64,000 nucleotides of DNA from an uncultured Collinsella sp. (GCA_902470805.1 CABRHX010000002.1:1-64000), one strand, 5' to 3'. Numbered from the stretch's first letter, positions 52,401-60,708 are shown. Notes: a model not told the origin generated them from the letters alone. A program made the numbers and translations.

Positions 52401-52953
52401 GGAGCAGCTGGCCGATCTGGAGAGCGCGCGCAAGGCGCTCACCAAGATCACCGTGGCGATCGACCGCAAGATGCGCAAGGCGTTCCTCGTGACCTTTGAG
52501 AAGGTCGATGCGAACTTCCGCGAGATCTTCGCCATGCTCTTCCCGGGCGGTCAGGCCCATCTTGAGATGACCGACCCCGAGCATCCGGCCGAGACGGGTA
52601 TCGAGGTCGTGGCGCAGCCGCGTGGCAAGCGCATCACCAAGATGATGCTCATGTCGGGCGGCGAGAAGAGCCTGACGGCGCTCGCCCTGCTCTTTGCCGT
52701 ATACCGCACGCGCACGGTGCCGTTCTATGTGCTGGATGAGGTCGAGGCGGCGCTCGACGACGCCAACCTGTCCAAGCTCATCGGCGCCCTCGATGTGCTG
52801 CGTTCCGATACGCAGCTCTTGGTAATCTCGCATCAGCGCCGTACTATGGAGGACGCCGACGTTCTCTACGGCGTCTCGATGCAAGCCGACGGCGTCAGTC
52901 GCGTCGTCTCGCAAAAACTCGATCGCGAAACCGGAAAGGTCGTGAATGCATAA
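49417..52953 (+). CDS. smc: Chromosome segregation ATPase SMC
   Basis: The 1178-residue protein is the condensin motor. The N-terminal head has GPNGSGKSNISDSILWVLGE (Walker A, near residue 32). Two long Glu/Arg/Ala coiled coils flank a hinge near residues 510-660. The C-terminal head has LMSGGEKSLTALALLFA (signature) and VPFYVLDEVEAALDDANL (Walker B). GTG start after GCGAGGAACC. ftsY begins at its stop codon (TAATG). ScpA and ScpB are not in this window. Confidence 0.96.
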   Translation: MYLKSLTLKGFKSFADRAHMTFEPGLTVIVGPNGSGKSNISDSILWVLGEQSAKQLRGQAMEDVIFSGSSARKPVGVAEVTLVLDNSDHMLPVDFDEVAITRRMYRSGESEYLINSSPCRLMDIQDILHDSGLGKDTHSIISQGKLDAILQSRPEERRALIEEAAGISKHKRRKERALKKIKSMDEHLTRARDINKEIARQLRPLERQVDRARKYKELSSRANELTQMLAVDELRLLQSQWNDLEGRSKEGATELELAQYRLGEKERELEKLQVMLEEKGLFVGDLGEQRRHMQDVVGRINSDMRLLEEKGHNMVSRLSDMRGQISSSEHQRRRVVEELEDARAQLEEVTGAHMQAQEDVDAAGPAAAELHERRVALDKQISQLTREQRDVQRVADNAALELAKVKDSLSNAEVEDNMYASRLEQIDEQLEEVTASLESRRDRAEELESALEEARQAQTDAREATEVARAALKDLRARESEARNRLSEVRSELASQKKLDARMADSSPLVSRLVGALGDDVAGRLGDVLEAPRELEGLVEQLLAGDIDALLFDDADALERAGRAALDQKKASGEALLVARGVSGSAAAEGAAGTRLVNRLSVRVGYGPVVEALLGGYYVVDDLAAALAAPVVDGVTYVTPDGARVACGGLVRVGLDAGEASGALERKRRIRELEGLEPDLAATFEHVSDQVIEANAAVEEARAAEGDAAGEIARLEGERRSLLSEIGRLEQSANNAEVERVRISKRREQAAEAVHAARPRVDELTRSRDEARAQASDLGLQIAEANDELDRVRHDDSEAAGRLADAKVRLAQTSERLRSLKGRVPDLEHRLEGIDRRIRGTRQASRSLELLRLRVDPMHERYSALLERASDWAARLRDQASLEEADSASLKKTIEDAKAEVARAKEKVNTATATQNEFKVARGKLEVQVEAAIKAITADGTTVLEEALMLPAPTDRDAAERELNQLVRQINNLGPVNQVAMEEYEQLKRRADYIEEQLADLESARKALTKITVAIDRKMRKAFLVTFEKVDANFREIFAMLFPGGQAHLEMTDPEHPAETGIEVVAQPRGKRITKMMLMSGGEKSLTALALLFAVYRTRTVPFYVLDEVEAALDDANLSKLIGALDVLRSDTQLLVISHQRRTMEDADVLYGVSMQADGVSRVVSQKLDRETGKVVNA

Positions 52954-53870
52954 TGGGATTCTTCGATGCTCTCTCGCGCGGACTTGAGCGCAGCCGCGAG
53001 GCCCTCAACGAGGTCTTCTACTTTGGCGGCGAGGTCGACGAGGATTTTTGGGAGGACCTGGAGGACACCCTCGTCATGGGTGACATGGGCGCCGAGGTCG
53101 CCATTCAGGTCTCCGATGACCTGCGCGATGCCGCGGCCAAGAAGAACCTCAAGACCGCCCCGCAGCTTCGCCGCGCCCTGGCCGAACAGCTCGAGGGCCA
53201 CTTTGTGCCCGTCGAGCATGACCCGTTCTCCGATACGCCGAGCTGCGTGCTGTTTGTCGGCATCAACGGTGCCGGCAAGACCACGACGGTCGGTAAGATC
53301 GCGAGCGCCATGGCCGCCCGCGGCAAGAACGTCGTGATCGGTTCGGCCGATACCTTCCGCGCTGCCGCTATCGAGCAGCTCGATGTGTGGGGCCAGCGCG
53401 CTGGCGTCCCCGTCATCAAGCGCGACCGCGGCTCCGACCCGGCAAGTGTTTGCTACGACGTGCTCGACGAGGCCGACAAGCGCGGCAGCGACCTGGTGCT
53501 TATCGATACCGCCGGCCGTCTACACACGAGCCCTGAGCTCATGCGCGAGCTTGCCAAGGTGGTCAATGTGACCCGTAAGCGCGCCGCCAATATGGCCGCC
53601 GGTCCCATGCCGGTTTCGGTCGTGCTTGTGATCGACGCCGCGACGGGCCAAAACGGTCTGAACCAGGCGCTCGAGTTTAACGAGGCGCTGGGCCTGGACG
53701 GTATTATCATGACTAAGCTCGACGGCACGGCTAAGGGCGGCATCGCCATGGCCGTGGCCGAGAAGCTCAAGCTCCCGATCCTGCGCATCGGCGTGGGCGA
53801 GCAGGTCGATGACCTGCAGGAGTTCAATGCCAAAGATTTCTGCCGCGCCCTGGTGGGCGAGTCCAATTAA
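52953..53870 (+). CDS. ftsY: Signal recognition particle receptor FtsY
   Basis: The 305-residue GTPase docks ribosome-SRP complexes at the membrane. The N domain starts GFFDALSRGLERSREALNEV; the long acidic A domain of proteobacteria is absent, as is usual here. The G domain has GINGAGKTTTVGKIA, DTFRAAAIEQLDVWG, DTAGRLHTSPELM, TKLDGTAKGG and GVGEQVDDLQEF. It overlaps smc by one base and is followed by ffh. Confidence 0.95.
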   Translation: MGFFDALSRGLERSREALNEVFYFGGEVDEDFWEDLEDTLVMGDMGAEVAIQVSDDLRDAAAKKNLKTAPQLRRALAEQLEGHFVPVEHDPFSDTPSCVLFVGINGAGKTTTVGKIASAMAARGKNVVIGSADTFRAAAIEQLDVWGQRAGVPVIKRDRGSDPASVCYDVLDEADKRGSDLVLIDTAGRLHTSPELMRELAKVVNVTRKRAANMAAGPMPVSVVLVIDAATGQNGLNQALEFNEALGLDGIIMTKLDGTAKGGIAMAVAEKLKLPILRIGVGEQVDDLQEFNAKDFCRALVGESN

Positions 53871-53880
53871 GGAGTGACTA

Positions 53881-55356
53881 GTGTTTGATTCCCTGAGCGA
53901 TCGCCTCAACGACACATTTGACCGCCTGCGCGGCAAGGGCAAGCTGACCGAGGCCGATATTACTTCGGCCATGCGCGATATTCGCATGGCGCTGCTCGAG
54001 GCCGACGTCAACTTTAAGGTCGTCAAGGAGTTTGTCGCCAAGACTAAGGAGCGCTGCATGACCGCAGAGGTCATGGAGTCGCTCTCTCCGGCGCAAAACG
54101 TCGTCAAGATCGTGCTCGACGAGCTCACCGAGATGCTTGGCTCAACCGAGAGCAAGCTCGTCTTTAGCAACCGCATTCCCAATGTTATCATGCTTGTGGG
54201 TCTGCAGGGCTCCGGTAAGACCACGGCTGCCGTAAAGCTGGCCTACCTGCTCAAGAAGCAGGGCCGCTCGCCGTTGCTCGCCGCGTGCGACGTCTACCGT
54301 CCCGCTGCTGCCGACCAGCTGGCCACGCTCGGTGGCGAGATCGGCGTACCGGTCTTCCGCGGCGACGGTGCGCACCCGGTCGATATCGCCAAGGGCGCCA
54401 TCCAGGAGGCCGTCGACCACCTGCGCGACGTGGTCATCGTCGATACCGCCGGACGTCTTCAGATCGATGAGCAGATGATGCAGGAGGCCGTGGACATCAA
54501 GAAGGCCGTCAAGCCCGATCAGGTGCTGATGGTCGTCGATGCCATGACCGGTCAGGATATCGTCAACGTCGTCTCGACCTTCGCCGAGCGCACCGACTTT
54601 GACGGCGTGATTATCTCTAAGCTCGACGGCGACGCCCGTGGCGGCGGCGCGCTTTCCGTGCGCCAGGTGACCGGCAAGCCCATCAAGTTTGTGAGCATGG
54701 GCGAGAAGCCCGATTCGCTGGAGCCGTTCTACCCCGATCGTATGGCCAAGCGCATTCTGGGTATGGGCGACGTTGTCGGCATTATCGAGAAGGCCCAGGA
54801 GGCGGCCGACGCCGAGCAGCTCGAGGCCGCCGAGCGCATGCTGCGCGAGGGCTTTACCATGAACGACATGCTCGACCAGATGAAGGCCGTCAAGAAGATG
54901 GGCGGCATGAAGGGCATTCTGGGCATGCTCCCCGGTGGCCAGCGTGCGCTTAACCAGATGGGTGGTAACCTGGACGAAGGTATCTTCGATAAGAACGAGG
55001 CCATCATCATGTCGATGACCAAGGAGGAGCGCCTTCGCCCCTCCATCATCAACGGCCAGCGCCGTGCCCGCATTGCCAAGGGCGCCGGCGTGACCCCCAC
55101 CGAGGTCAATAGCCTTATGAAGCAGTGGGGCGAGATGAATAAGATGATGGGCCGCATGCGCACGATGGCCAATCAGGCGCAGGCCGGCGGCAAGAAGGGC
55201 AAGAAGGGTAAGAAGGGCAAAAAGATGCGCATGCCCAATATTCCCGGTCTGGATGCCATGGGGCTGGGCGGCATGGGCGGCCTGGGAACGGGCGGCCCCA
55301 AGTCCGATATGGACCTGCTGCGCCAGATGGAAGCGCAGATGCGCAACAAGAAGTAA
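53881..55356 (+). CDS. ffh: Signal recognition particle protein Ffh
   Basis: The 491-residue SRP GTPase binds signal sequences and 4.5S/6S RNA. N domain FDSLSDRLNDTFDRLRGKGK; G domain GLQGSGKTTAAVKL, DVYRPAAADQL, DTAGRLQIDEQMM and SKLDGDARGG. The Met-rich M domain (MNDMLDQMKAVKKMGGMKGI) is followed by a Lys/Gly tail and a Gly-Met-rich end (GLGGMGGLGTGG). GTG start 10 bases after ftsY with AAGGAGTG ahead. A perfect terminator follows. Confidence 0.96.
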   Translation: MFDSLSDRLNDTFDRLRGKGKLTEADITSAMRDIRMALLEADVNFKVVKEFVAKTKERCMTAEVMESLSPAQNVVKIVLDELTEMLGSTESKLVFSNRIPNVIMLVGLQGSGKTTAAVKLAYLLKKQGRSPLLAACDVYRPAAADQLATLGGEIGVPVFRGDGAHPVDIAKGAIQEAVDHLRDVVIVDTAGRLQIDEQMMQEAVDIKKAVKPDQVLMVVDAMTGQDIVNVVSTFAERTDFDGVIISKLDGDARGGGALSVRQVTGKPIKFVSMGEKPDSLEPFYPDRMAKRILGMGDVVGIIEKAQEAADAEQLEAAERMLREGFTMNDMLDQMKAVKKMGGMKGILGMLPGGQRALNQMGGNLDEGIFDKNEAIIMSMTKEERLRPSIINGQRRARIAKGAGVTPTEVNSLMKQWGEMNKMMGRMRTMANQAQAGGKKGKKGKKGKKMRMPNIPGLDAMGLGGMGGLGTGGPKSDMDLLRQMEAQMRNKK

Positions 55357-55376
55357 CGACTAGTTGAGTCGTGTAT

Positions 55377-55420
55377 GGCGAAGGCCGCCTGGATGGTATT
55401 CCAGGCGGCCTTCGCCGTTT
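55377..55420. terminator. Strong terminator after ffh
   Basis: A perfect 16-bp stem (GGCGAAGGCCGCCTGG and complement) with an 8-base loop, followed by GTTTG. It lies between convergent ffh and the DUF134 gene. Confidence 0.85.
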
Positions 55421-55472
55421 GTTCGCTGGTTGTCGCACGCGTGGAAGCGCGTTCTCGACGAGGTGCTTGCCG

Positions 55473-56237
55473 CTAGTGGCATCCGCAGCCTTCGTGCCCG
55501 TCATGGTCGTGGTGACCGTGGCAGCCGCAGGACTCGCCATGCTCGTGGATGTGCTCGTGATCATGTCCATGGCAGTCGCAGGTGGCCTCGCCGTTCTGTG
55601 CGAGCGTGCCGGCAATGAGGGCCTCGACGCAGGCATCGCAGCTGCCCTGGGCGCCCGCATAGACCGTGATGCCGGCTTGGGCAAGCGCGTTGATAGCGCC
55701 GCCGCCGATACCGCCGCAAATGAGCGTGTCAACGCCACCGTTGGCAAGCAGGCCCGCCAAGGCGCCGTGGCCGGTGCCGCCGGTGCCTACGACCTGCTCG
55801 TTGAGCACCTTGCCATCCTGGATGTCGTAGATCTTGAACTGCTCGCTGCGGCCAAAGTGCATAAAGATGTTGCCGTTGTCGTACGTCGTTGCCACCCTCA
55901 TGGTGCCGACCTCCTTTGCTGGCCATGCGGCCGTCGTCGTGGCGATGGGGGAGTACGCGATATTGCCGCCCTCGATGACGAGCGCTCGTCCGTTGACCAG
56001 CGCGTTTGCCACCTTGCGATGCGCGCGACTGCTGATTGCCGCCACCGTGGCGCGGGCGATGCCCATGTGCAGGGCGACGGCCTCCTGATTGAGGCCCTCC
56101 AGATCGCACAGGCGCAGCACCTCAAGCTCGTCGACGGTCATGTCGATGGCATCACCGCTGGCCAGGCCATCGGGGGTAAAGCCGCGGTATTCGGGGATGA
56201 TCCCGACGCGGCGCAGTTTTTCGCGTCTTCCTGCCAT
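55473..56237 (-). CDS. DUF134 HTH - NifX/NifB-type cofactor-binding fusion with Cys/His tail
   Basis: The 254-residue protein has three parts. An N-terminal DUF134 helix-turn-helix (VDELEVLRLCDLEGLNQEAV, then the HTH helix) fills about residues 1-95. A dinitrogenase iron-molybdenum cofactor-binding (NifX/NifY/NifB) domain fills about 110-215 (VATTYDNGNIFMHFGRSEQF; ICGGIGGGAINALAQAGI). The tail is rich in Cys and His (CDCHGHDHEHIHEHGESCGC), likely metal-binding. The start at 56237 has AAGGAG at the right distance. Such proteins are thought to sense or handle metal or Fe-S cofactors in anaerobes. Two CATATGTCA-centred palindromes lie upstream and are likely its own operators. Confidence 0.8.
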   Translation of the reverse strand: MAGRREKLRRVGIIPEYRGFTPDGLASGDAIDMTVDELEVLRLCDLEGLNQEAVALHMGIARATVAAISSRAHRKVANALVNGRALVIEGGNIAYSPIATTTAAWPAKEVGTMRVATTYDNGNIFMHFGRSEQFKIYDIQDGKVLNEQVVGTGGTGHGALAGLLANGGVDTLICGGIGGGAINALAQAGITVYAGAQGSCDACVEALIAGTLAQNGEATCDCHGHDHEHIHEHGESCGCHGHHDHDGHEGCGCH

Positions 56238-56251
56238 GCACACTCCTTATC

Positions 56252-56317
56252 TGACATATGTCAACAATAGGATAACGCGTTAGTCGTTGGGCGCAAGGCA
56301 TTTCTGTCATATGTCAG
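56252..56317. promoter_or_regulatory. Two CATATGTCA operators upstream of the DUF134 gene
   Basis: TGACATATGTCA (56252-56263) is a perfect palindrome, and CTGTCATATGTCAG (56304-56317) is a near copy, 53 bases apart. They sit between the divergent DUF134 gene and thyA, close to the DUF134 start. Confidence 0.6.
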
Positions 56318-56393
56318 AAAAAGGCTAAGATGCCTCGTTGCCGCATGCGGAGCCGCGCTGCCGTGCATTGCGTGTGCCGGACTAAGTGTCCAA

Positions 56394-56421
56394 TTCGACA
56401 CTCGCGCGCCTGGGCTACAAT
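56394..56421 (+). promoter_or_regulatory. Probable thyA promoter
   Basis: TTCGAC (56394-56399), 16 bases, TACAAT (56416-56421), about 35 bases before the thyA start. Confidence 0.5.
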
Positions 56422-56455
56422 AAATCTCGCTTATAGGCGACTGACAGGAGGGTCA

Positions 56456-57304
56456 ATGAGCAAAGCTGATCAGCAGTTTGTAACCATGTGCCGCGATATC
56501 TTGGACCATGGCACCACCACCGAGGGCCAAAAGGTCCGTCCGGTGTGGGAGGACGGCACCCCTGCCTATACCATTAAAAACTTTGGTGTCACGGCGTGCT
56601 ATGATCTGCGCGAGGAGTTCCCCGCGCTCACCCTGCGTCGTACGGCGCTTAAGTCTGCCATGGACGAGATTCTGTGGATCTATCAAAAGAAGTCCAATAA
56701 CGTGCATGATCTCAACAGCCATATCTGGGATGAGTGGGCCGATGAGACCGGTTCCATCGGTAAAGCCTACGGCTATCAGATTGGTCAGAAGAGCCATTAT
56801 GCCGAGGGCGATTTCGACCAGATGGACCGAGTGCTGTACGATCTTAAGCACACACCGTACAGTCGCCGCATTATGACCAATACGTACGTGTTTAGCGATC
56901 TGTCCGAGATGCACCTTTATCCATGCGCCTATAGCGTGACCTATAACGTGACGCAGCGTCCTCAGGACGACAAGCCGACGCTCAACATGCTTCTCAACCA
57001 GCGCAGCCAGGACATTTTGGCCGCGAACAACTGGAACGTGTGCCAGTACGCCATTTTGCTGATGATGGTCGCGCAGTCGGTCGATATGATTCCCGGTGAG
57101 CTGCTGCACGTGATCGCCGACGCCCATATCTATGATCGTCATGTCGATATCGTCCGCGAGCTTATCGAGCGTCCGCAGTTTGCGGCACCCAAGGTAACGC
57201 TCAACCCCGATGTGCATGACTTCTATGCGTTTACGACCGATGACCTGATCGTCGAGGGCTATGAGCACGGCCCTCAGGTCAAGAACATCCCCATTGCGGT
57301 GTAG
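56456..57304 (+). CDS. thyA: Thymidylate synthase, atypical PCA type
   Basis: The 282-residue enzyme makes dTMP from dUMP. It is clearly of the ThyA fold: KSAMDEILWIYQKKSNNVHD, DEWADETGSIGKAYGYQIG, LNQRSQDILAANNWNVCQYA and DAHIYDRHVDIV. The active-site cysteine (Cys157) lies in LYPCAYSVTYNV, where most enzymes have PCH; the His is Ala here. FNIASYALL is replaced by NWNVCQYAIL. This divergent form is known to me from other anaerobes and is probably active. CAGGAGGGT precedes the ATG at 56456. folA follows after 9 bases, the usual pair. Confidence 0.9.
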   Translation: MSKADQQFVTMCRDILDHGTTTEGQKVRPVWEDGTPAYTIKNFGVTACYDLREEFPALTLRRTALKSAMDEILWIYQKKSNNVHDLNSHIWDEWADETGSIGKAYGYQIGQKSHYAEGDFDQMDRVLYDLKHTPYSRRIMTNTYVFSDLSEMHLYPCAYSVTYNVTQRPQDDKPTLNMLLNQRSQDILAANNWNVCQYAILLMMVAQSVDMIPGELLHVIADAHIYDRHVDIVRELIERPQFAAPKVTLNPDVHDFYAFTTDDLIVEGYEHGPQVKNIPIAV

Positions 57305-57313
57305 GTGACGCGC

Positions 57314-57832
57314 ATGACGTGTAAGCTTTCTGCCATCGTCGCCGTGTGTGACGACTGGGGTATTGGCTGCGAGGGCGATATGGTGGTGTCCAATCGCGCC
57401 GATATGCGCCATTTTGTGGCCTGCACCAAGGGCTGCCCGGTTATCATGGGACGCAAGACGCTGCTGAGTTTTCCCGGCGGGCGTCCTCTCAAGAACCGCC
57501 GCAATATCGTGCTTACGCGCGATATAGGCTTTACCCGCGAGGGCGTCGACGTGGAGCATAGCGTTGACGAAGCGCTCGCTGCGGTTGCCGATGAGCCCGT
57601 TGCCTGGGTGATCGGTGGCGGCGATGTCTATCGGCAGTTTTTGCCGTACTGCGTGGAGGCCGAGGTCACTCATAACCACTGCGTCCATCCCGTGGACACG
57701 TACTTTCCCGACTTGGACGCCGATCCCGCGTGGGAGATTGCGCAGCGTAGCGGGGTCGCGACGATTGCCGCCGGTGAGGGTGACGAGGGCGTCGATTATG
57801 AGTTCGTGACGTATCATCGCGTTGAGGCGTAA
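57314..57832 (+). CDS. folA: Dihydrofolate reductase
   Basis: The 172-residue enzyme regenerates tetrahydrofolate used by thyA. It has LSAIVAVCDDWGIGCEGDMV, MGRKTLLSFPGGRPLKNRRN, the WVIGGGDVYRQFLPY motif and VDTYFPDLD near the end. The ATG at 57314 is preferred; AGGTGA lies just before it. It closes the thyA-folA pair and is followed by a terminator. Confidence 0.92.
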   Translation: MTCKLSAIVAVCDDWGIGCEGDMVVSNRADMRHFVACTKGCPVIMGRKTLLSFPGGRPLKNRRNIVLTRDIGFTREGVDVEHSVDEALAAVADEPVAWVIGGGDVYRQFLPYCVEAEVTHNHCVHPVDTYFPDLDADPAWEIAQRSGVATIAAGEGDEGVDYEFVTYHRVEA

Positions 57833-57874
57833 ATCGTCTGGCGTGAACGGTATCATCGGGTTGATTGAATGCAT

Positions 57875-57901
57875 GGGGCGGCGCTTAGCGTCGCCTCGTT
57901 T
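57875..57901 (+). terminator. Terminator after folA
   Basis: GGGGCGGCGC, loop TTA, GCGTCGCCTC (two G-T pairs), then a short T run. Confidence 0.65.
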
Positions 57902-57941
57902 GGTATAGATGTGCTGTAAAGAAGGGTGCGGGCTGGCTGCT

Positions 57942-58856
57942 ATGACTGATGCCGTTGAGGTTCTGCGAATTGATTCGCTCGAGGACGAGCGGCTCGATGC
58001 CTACGTGCGACTGACCGAGCGTGAGCTTCGCTGCGTGCTGGAGCCGCAAAAGGGCATCTTTATTGCGGAGAGCGCCAAGGTCATCGAGCGTGCCGTGCGC
58101 GCCGGATATGAGCCGGTGAGCTTTCTTTTGGGCGAGCGCTGGCTCGACCAGATGATGCCGCTGTTTGACCAGCTTGTCGTGCGCGAGGGAGCGGGTCCGG
58201 TTCCCGTGTTCGTGGCCTCCATGGAGCTCATGGAGCAGTTGACGGGCTTTAACGTGACGCGCGGCGCACTGGCGGCGTTCCGTCGCCCGCGTCAGATTCC
58301 GGTTGATGAGTTCTTGGGCGGCGTCGTCGAGGCGGCGGGGGATCGTCCGGTGCGCGTGTGCGTGCTTGAGGGTATTGTTGATCACACCAATGTTGGCGCG
58401 ATTTTCCGCTCGGCTGCCGCATTGAACGTTGACGGTATTTTGGTCAGCCCGACGTGCTGCGACCCGCTGTACCGTCGCTCGGCCCGCGTGAGCATGGGCA
58501 CCGCGTTTCAGGTGCCGTGGACGCGCATTGGCAGCGAGGCTCGTGTGTGGCCGCATGATGGTCTGAGCGCGTTGCACGATGCCGGTTTTTCGTGTGCCGC
58601 TATGGCGTTGACGGACGACTCTGTTTCGCTTGATGATCCTGTACTGCAGAAGATTGATCGCTTGGCGATTTTTATGGGCACCGAGGGTGCCGGCTTGGTC
58701 GCCAAGACCATTGCCGGCTGTGACCACGCGCTGCGCATTCCGATGGCGCACGGGGTCGATTCGCTCAACGTGGCCGCGGCGAGTGCCGTCGCCTTTTGGC
58801 AGCTGTGCCCGCATGTGAGCAATGAGTATCACTACCAGCCGGGTTTGTATCACTAG
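57942..58856 (+). CDS. SpoU/TrmH-family RNA 2'-O-methyltransferase
   Basis: The 304-residue protein has an N-terminal substrate-binding domain (LRCVLEPQKGIFIAESAKVI) and a C-terminal SPOUT knot domain with LEGIVDHTNVGAIFRSAAAL, MGTEGAGLVAKTIAGCD and IPMAHGVDSLNVAAASAVAF. These fit the SpoU class that 2'-O-methylates rRNA or tRNA. Start choice is uncertain: ATG 57942 is preferred, but ATG 57909 is also in frame. Substrate is not predictable from sequence alone. Confidence 0.85.
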   Translation: MTDAVEVLRIDSLEDERLDAYVRLTERELRCVLEPQKGIFIAESAKVIERAVRAGYEPVSFLLGERWLDQMMPLFDQLVVREGAGPVPVFVASMELMEQLTGFNVTRGALAAFRRPRQIPVDEFLGGVVEAAGDRPVRVCVLEGIVDHTNVGAIFRSAAALNVDGILVSPTCCDPLYRRSARVSMGTAFQVPWTRIGSEARVWPHDGLSALHDAGFSCAAMALTDDSVSLDDPVLQKIDRLAIFMGTEGAGLVAKTIAGCDHALRIPMAHGVDSLNVAAASAVAFWQLCPHVSNEYHYQPGLYH

Positions 58857-58981
58857 GCAGATATTTCGCACCTGGCTCTGATTCGGGGTGTTTCGGTCGA
58901 CGCCAGTCGGTGCTAAGCTGACATTGGCTTTGGTCTTAAATTGCCGTTTTGTTGTTTAACATACGTTGGCGGGGAGGGCGT

Positions 58982-60331
58982 GTGGCTAAGAAATCTACGG
59001 CTATCGATGTAACGCAGGGTGTCATTTGGCAACAGCTGCTGTCGCTGTGCGTCCCCATCTTCTTTAGTTCGTTTTTTCAGCAGGCCTACACGCTTATCGG
59101 TACGTATATCGTTGGCCAGTTTGGCGGCAAGCTCGCGCTGGGCGGCATTCAGGCCACGATGGTCCTCACCGAGCTCTGCATTGGCTTTTGCGTTGGCGTC
59201 GGCGCCGGCTGCGCGGTCATTACCGGTCAGTATTTTGGCCAGCACGATGATGAGCGACTGAGTCGTTCGGTCCATACAGCCATGACGCTCGCGCTGGTGG
59301 GCGGTATCGCTTTCTCGATTCTTGGCATAGTGTTCGTTGAGCCCATGCTGGTGCTTATGAACACGCCGCATGAACTATTGGCCGAGGGTGTGGCCTATGC
59401 TCGCTGTTATTTTGCCGCGATGGTTGCGGCACTGCTGCTGAATATGGGAACCGCACTGCTGCGTGCCGTGGGCGACACGCGCGGGCCCGCCGTGATCATT
59501 GCCTCTGGCTGCCTTGTTAACGTGGTGCTGGATGTCATCTTTGTCGCTGTGTTGCATATGGAGGCGCTGGGCTGCGGCATCGCAGTGGCGCTGACCATTT
59601 GCTCCAATGCAACGATGATCGTGTTGCGCATGATGCGCGCTCCGGGTGCATGGCGTCTTTCGCTGTCTAAGCTCGGTATCGATCGCGGTATTTGCAAGAG
59701 TATGATCTCGTGTGGTCTGCCACTCGGTTTTCAATCGGCTGCCTATTCGATCTCGAACGTGCTGATCCAGGTGTCGGTTAATTCGTTTGGCGCCGATGTC
59801 ACGACTGCTTGGGGTCTATCTGGGCGCCTGGATGGCATTATCTGGATGGTGACCGAGGCGCTCGGCGTATCGATCACTACGTTCTCGGCGCAGAACTTTG
59901 GCGCGCGCAACTACGAGCGCATGCGCAAGGGCTACCATACGTCGCTCGTGCTGTCGTTTATGCTCATTGGTGGCCTGTCTGCCGTGCTGCTGGTGTTCTC
60001 GGGCCCGCTGTCGCGTTTGTTTGTCGACGATGCTTCGATTTCGGCGTACACCACGACGATTCTTCATTTCATCGCGCCGTTCTACGCGATTTTCTCGATT
60101 ATCGAGAACGCATCGGGCTCCATTCGCGGCGCCGGCGTGAGTTTGCAGCCTATGATGCTCACCATCTTTGGCACCGTTGTCTTGAGGGTGATCTGGGTGT
60201 TTGCGATCATGCCCTTCGATCCGTCGCTTGAGCATCTATTGCTGGTCTACCCCGTAACCTGGCTCATTACGGCCACGATGTTCACCATCTACCACCACAG
60301 CGGCAACTGGCTAGGCCGCGCCACCGCCTAG
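58982..60331 (+). CDS. MATE-family efflux transporter
   Basis: The 449-residue membrane protein has twelve predicted helices in two homologous halves, with MATE landmarks QQAYTLIGTYIVGQFGGKLA and GCAVITGQYFGQHDDERL in the first half and LGVSITTFSAQNFGARNYER in the second. It most likely exports drugs or metabolites in exchange for Na+ or H+. A GTG at 58982 has GGGGAGGG close by; an earlier frame-open start lacks a ribosome site. Transcribed alone, its end converges on the broken cobO. Confidence 0.9.
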   Translation: MAKKSTAIDVTQGVIWQQLLSLCVPIFFSSFFQQAYTLIGTYIVGQFGGKLALGGIQATMVLTELCIGFCVGVGAGCAVITGQYFGQHDDERLSRSVHTAMTLALVGGIAFSILGIVFVEPMLVLMNTPHELLAEGVAYARCYFAAMVAALLLNMGTALLRAVGDTRGPAVIIASGCLVNVVLDVIFVAVLHMEALGCGIAVALTICSNATMIVLRMMRAPGAWRLSLSKLGIDRGICKSMISCGLPLGFQSAAYSISNVLIQVSVNSFGADVTTAWGLSGRLDGIIWMVTEALGVSITTFSAQNFGARNYERMRKGYHTSLVLSFMLIGGLSAVLLVFSGPLSRLFVDDASISAYTTTILHFIAPFYAIFSIIENASGSIRGAGVSLQPMMLTIFGTVVLRVIWVFAIMPFDPSLEHLLLVYPVTWLITATMFTIYHHSGNWLGRATA

Positions 60332-60352
60332 CTCATCCGTCGGATACCCCTG

Positions 60353-60429
60353 ATAAGTTGCGGTGAAATAGTTCCTGAAAAGCCCTTGCGGACCGTCAAA
60401 CAAGTACTATTCCACCGCAACTTCCTTAT
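60353..60429. repeat. Long inverted repeat, family B copy 2 (convergent gap)
   Basis: AAGTTGCGGTGAAATAGT (60355-60372) and its complement with one mismatch (60406-60423) flank 33 bases. The same arm sequence as at 23128-23202. It again lies between convergent genes (MATE and the cobO remnant). Confidence 0.75.
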
Positions 60430-60460
60430 GAGCTGTAGGTGTTGGCGGAAAACGAATCAA

Positions 60461-60708
60461 TTAGTATTCGATGCCTTGGCGGGCTAGGAGACCTTCATCG
60501 AAGTAGTGTTTGACGGGGCGCATTTCGGTTGCTAGGTCGGCAAGGTCGGCGAGGGGTAGCAAGCCGCGGCCGGTGAGCACGAGTTCCGTGGTGGCGGGCT
60601 TTATCGCAATCAGTTCCTCGACATCCTCTCGCGCCCCAAAGCAGCCTTCGTCTTGCCCTTGCCGTCTCCCGTATAGATTTGAACCTTGCCGACTTACAGT
60701 GATGCCAT
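60461..60708 (-). pseudogene. cobO: Decayed corrinoid adenosyltransferase (cobO) with internal deletion
   Basis: The minus strand has a good ribosome site (AAAGGACAG) and ATG at 60708, then an early in-frame TAA, then the Walker A of CobO/BtuR (VQIYTGDGKGKTKAALG). After that most of the protein is missing: the sequence jumps, in a different frame, to the C-terminal part (EELIAIKPATTELVLTGRG, then DLATEMRPVKHYFDEG and ARQGIEY, then stop). About 120 residues are lost. CobO would adenosylate corrinoids to make coenzyme B12. A functional copy may exist elsewhere in the genome. Confidence 0.75.

Noticed and set aside
49312..52914. A 1200-codon open frame on the minus strand opposite smc, and similar long antisense frames opposite leuS, infB, pelA and scrB
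   Set aside because: High GC with strong third-position bias opens such frames. They lack ribosome sites and protein-like composition, while the opposite strand encodes well-known proteins.
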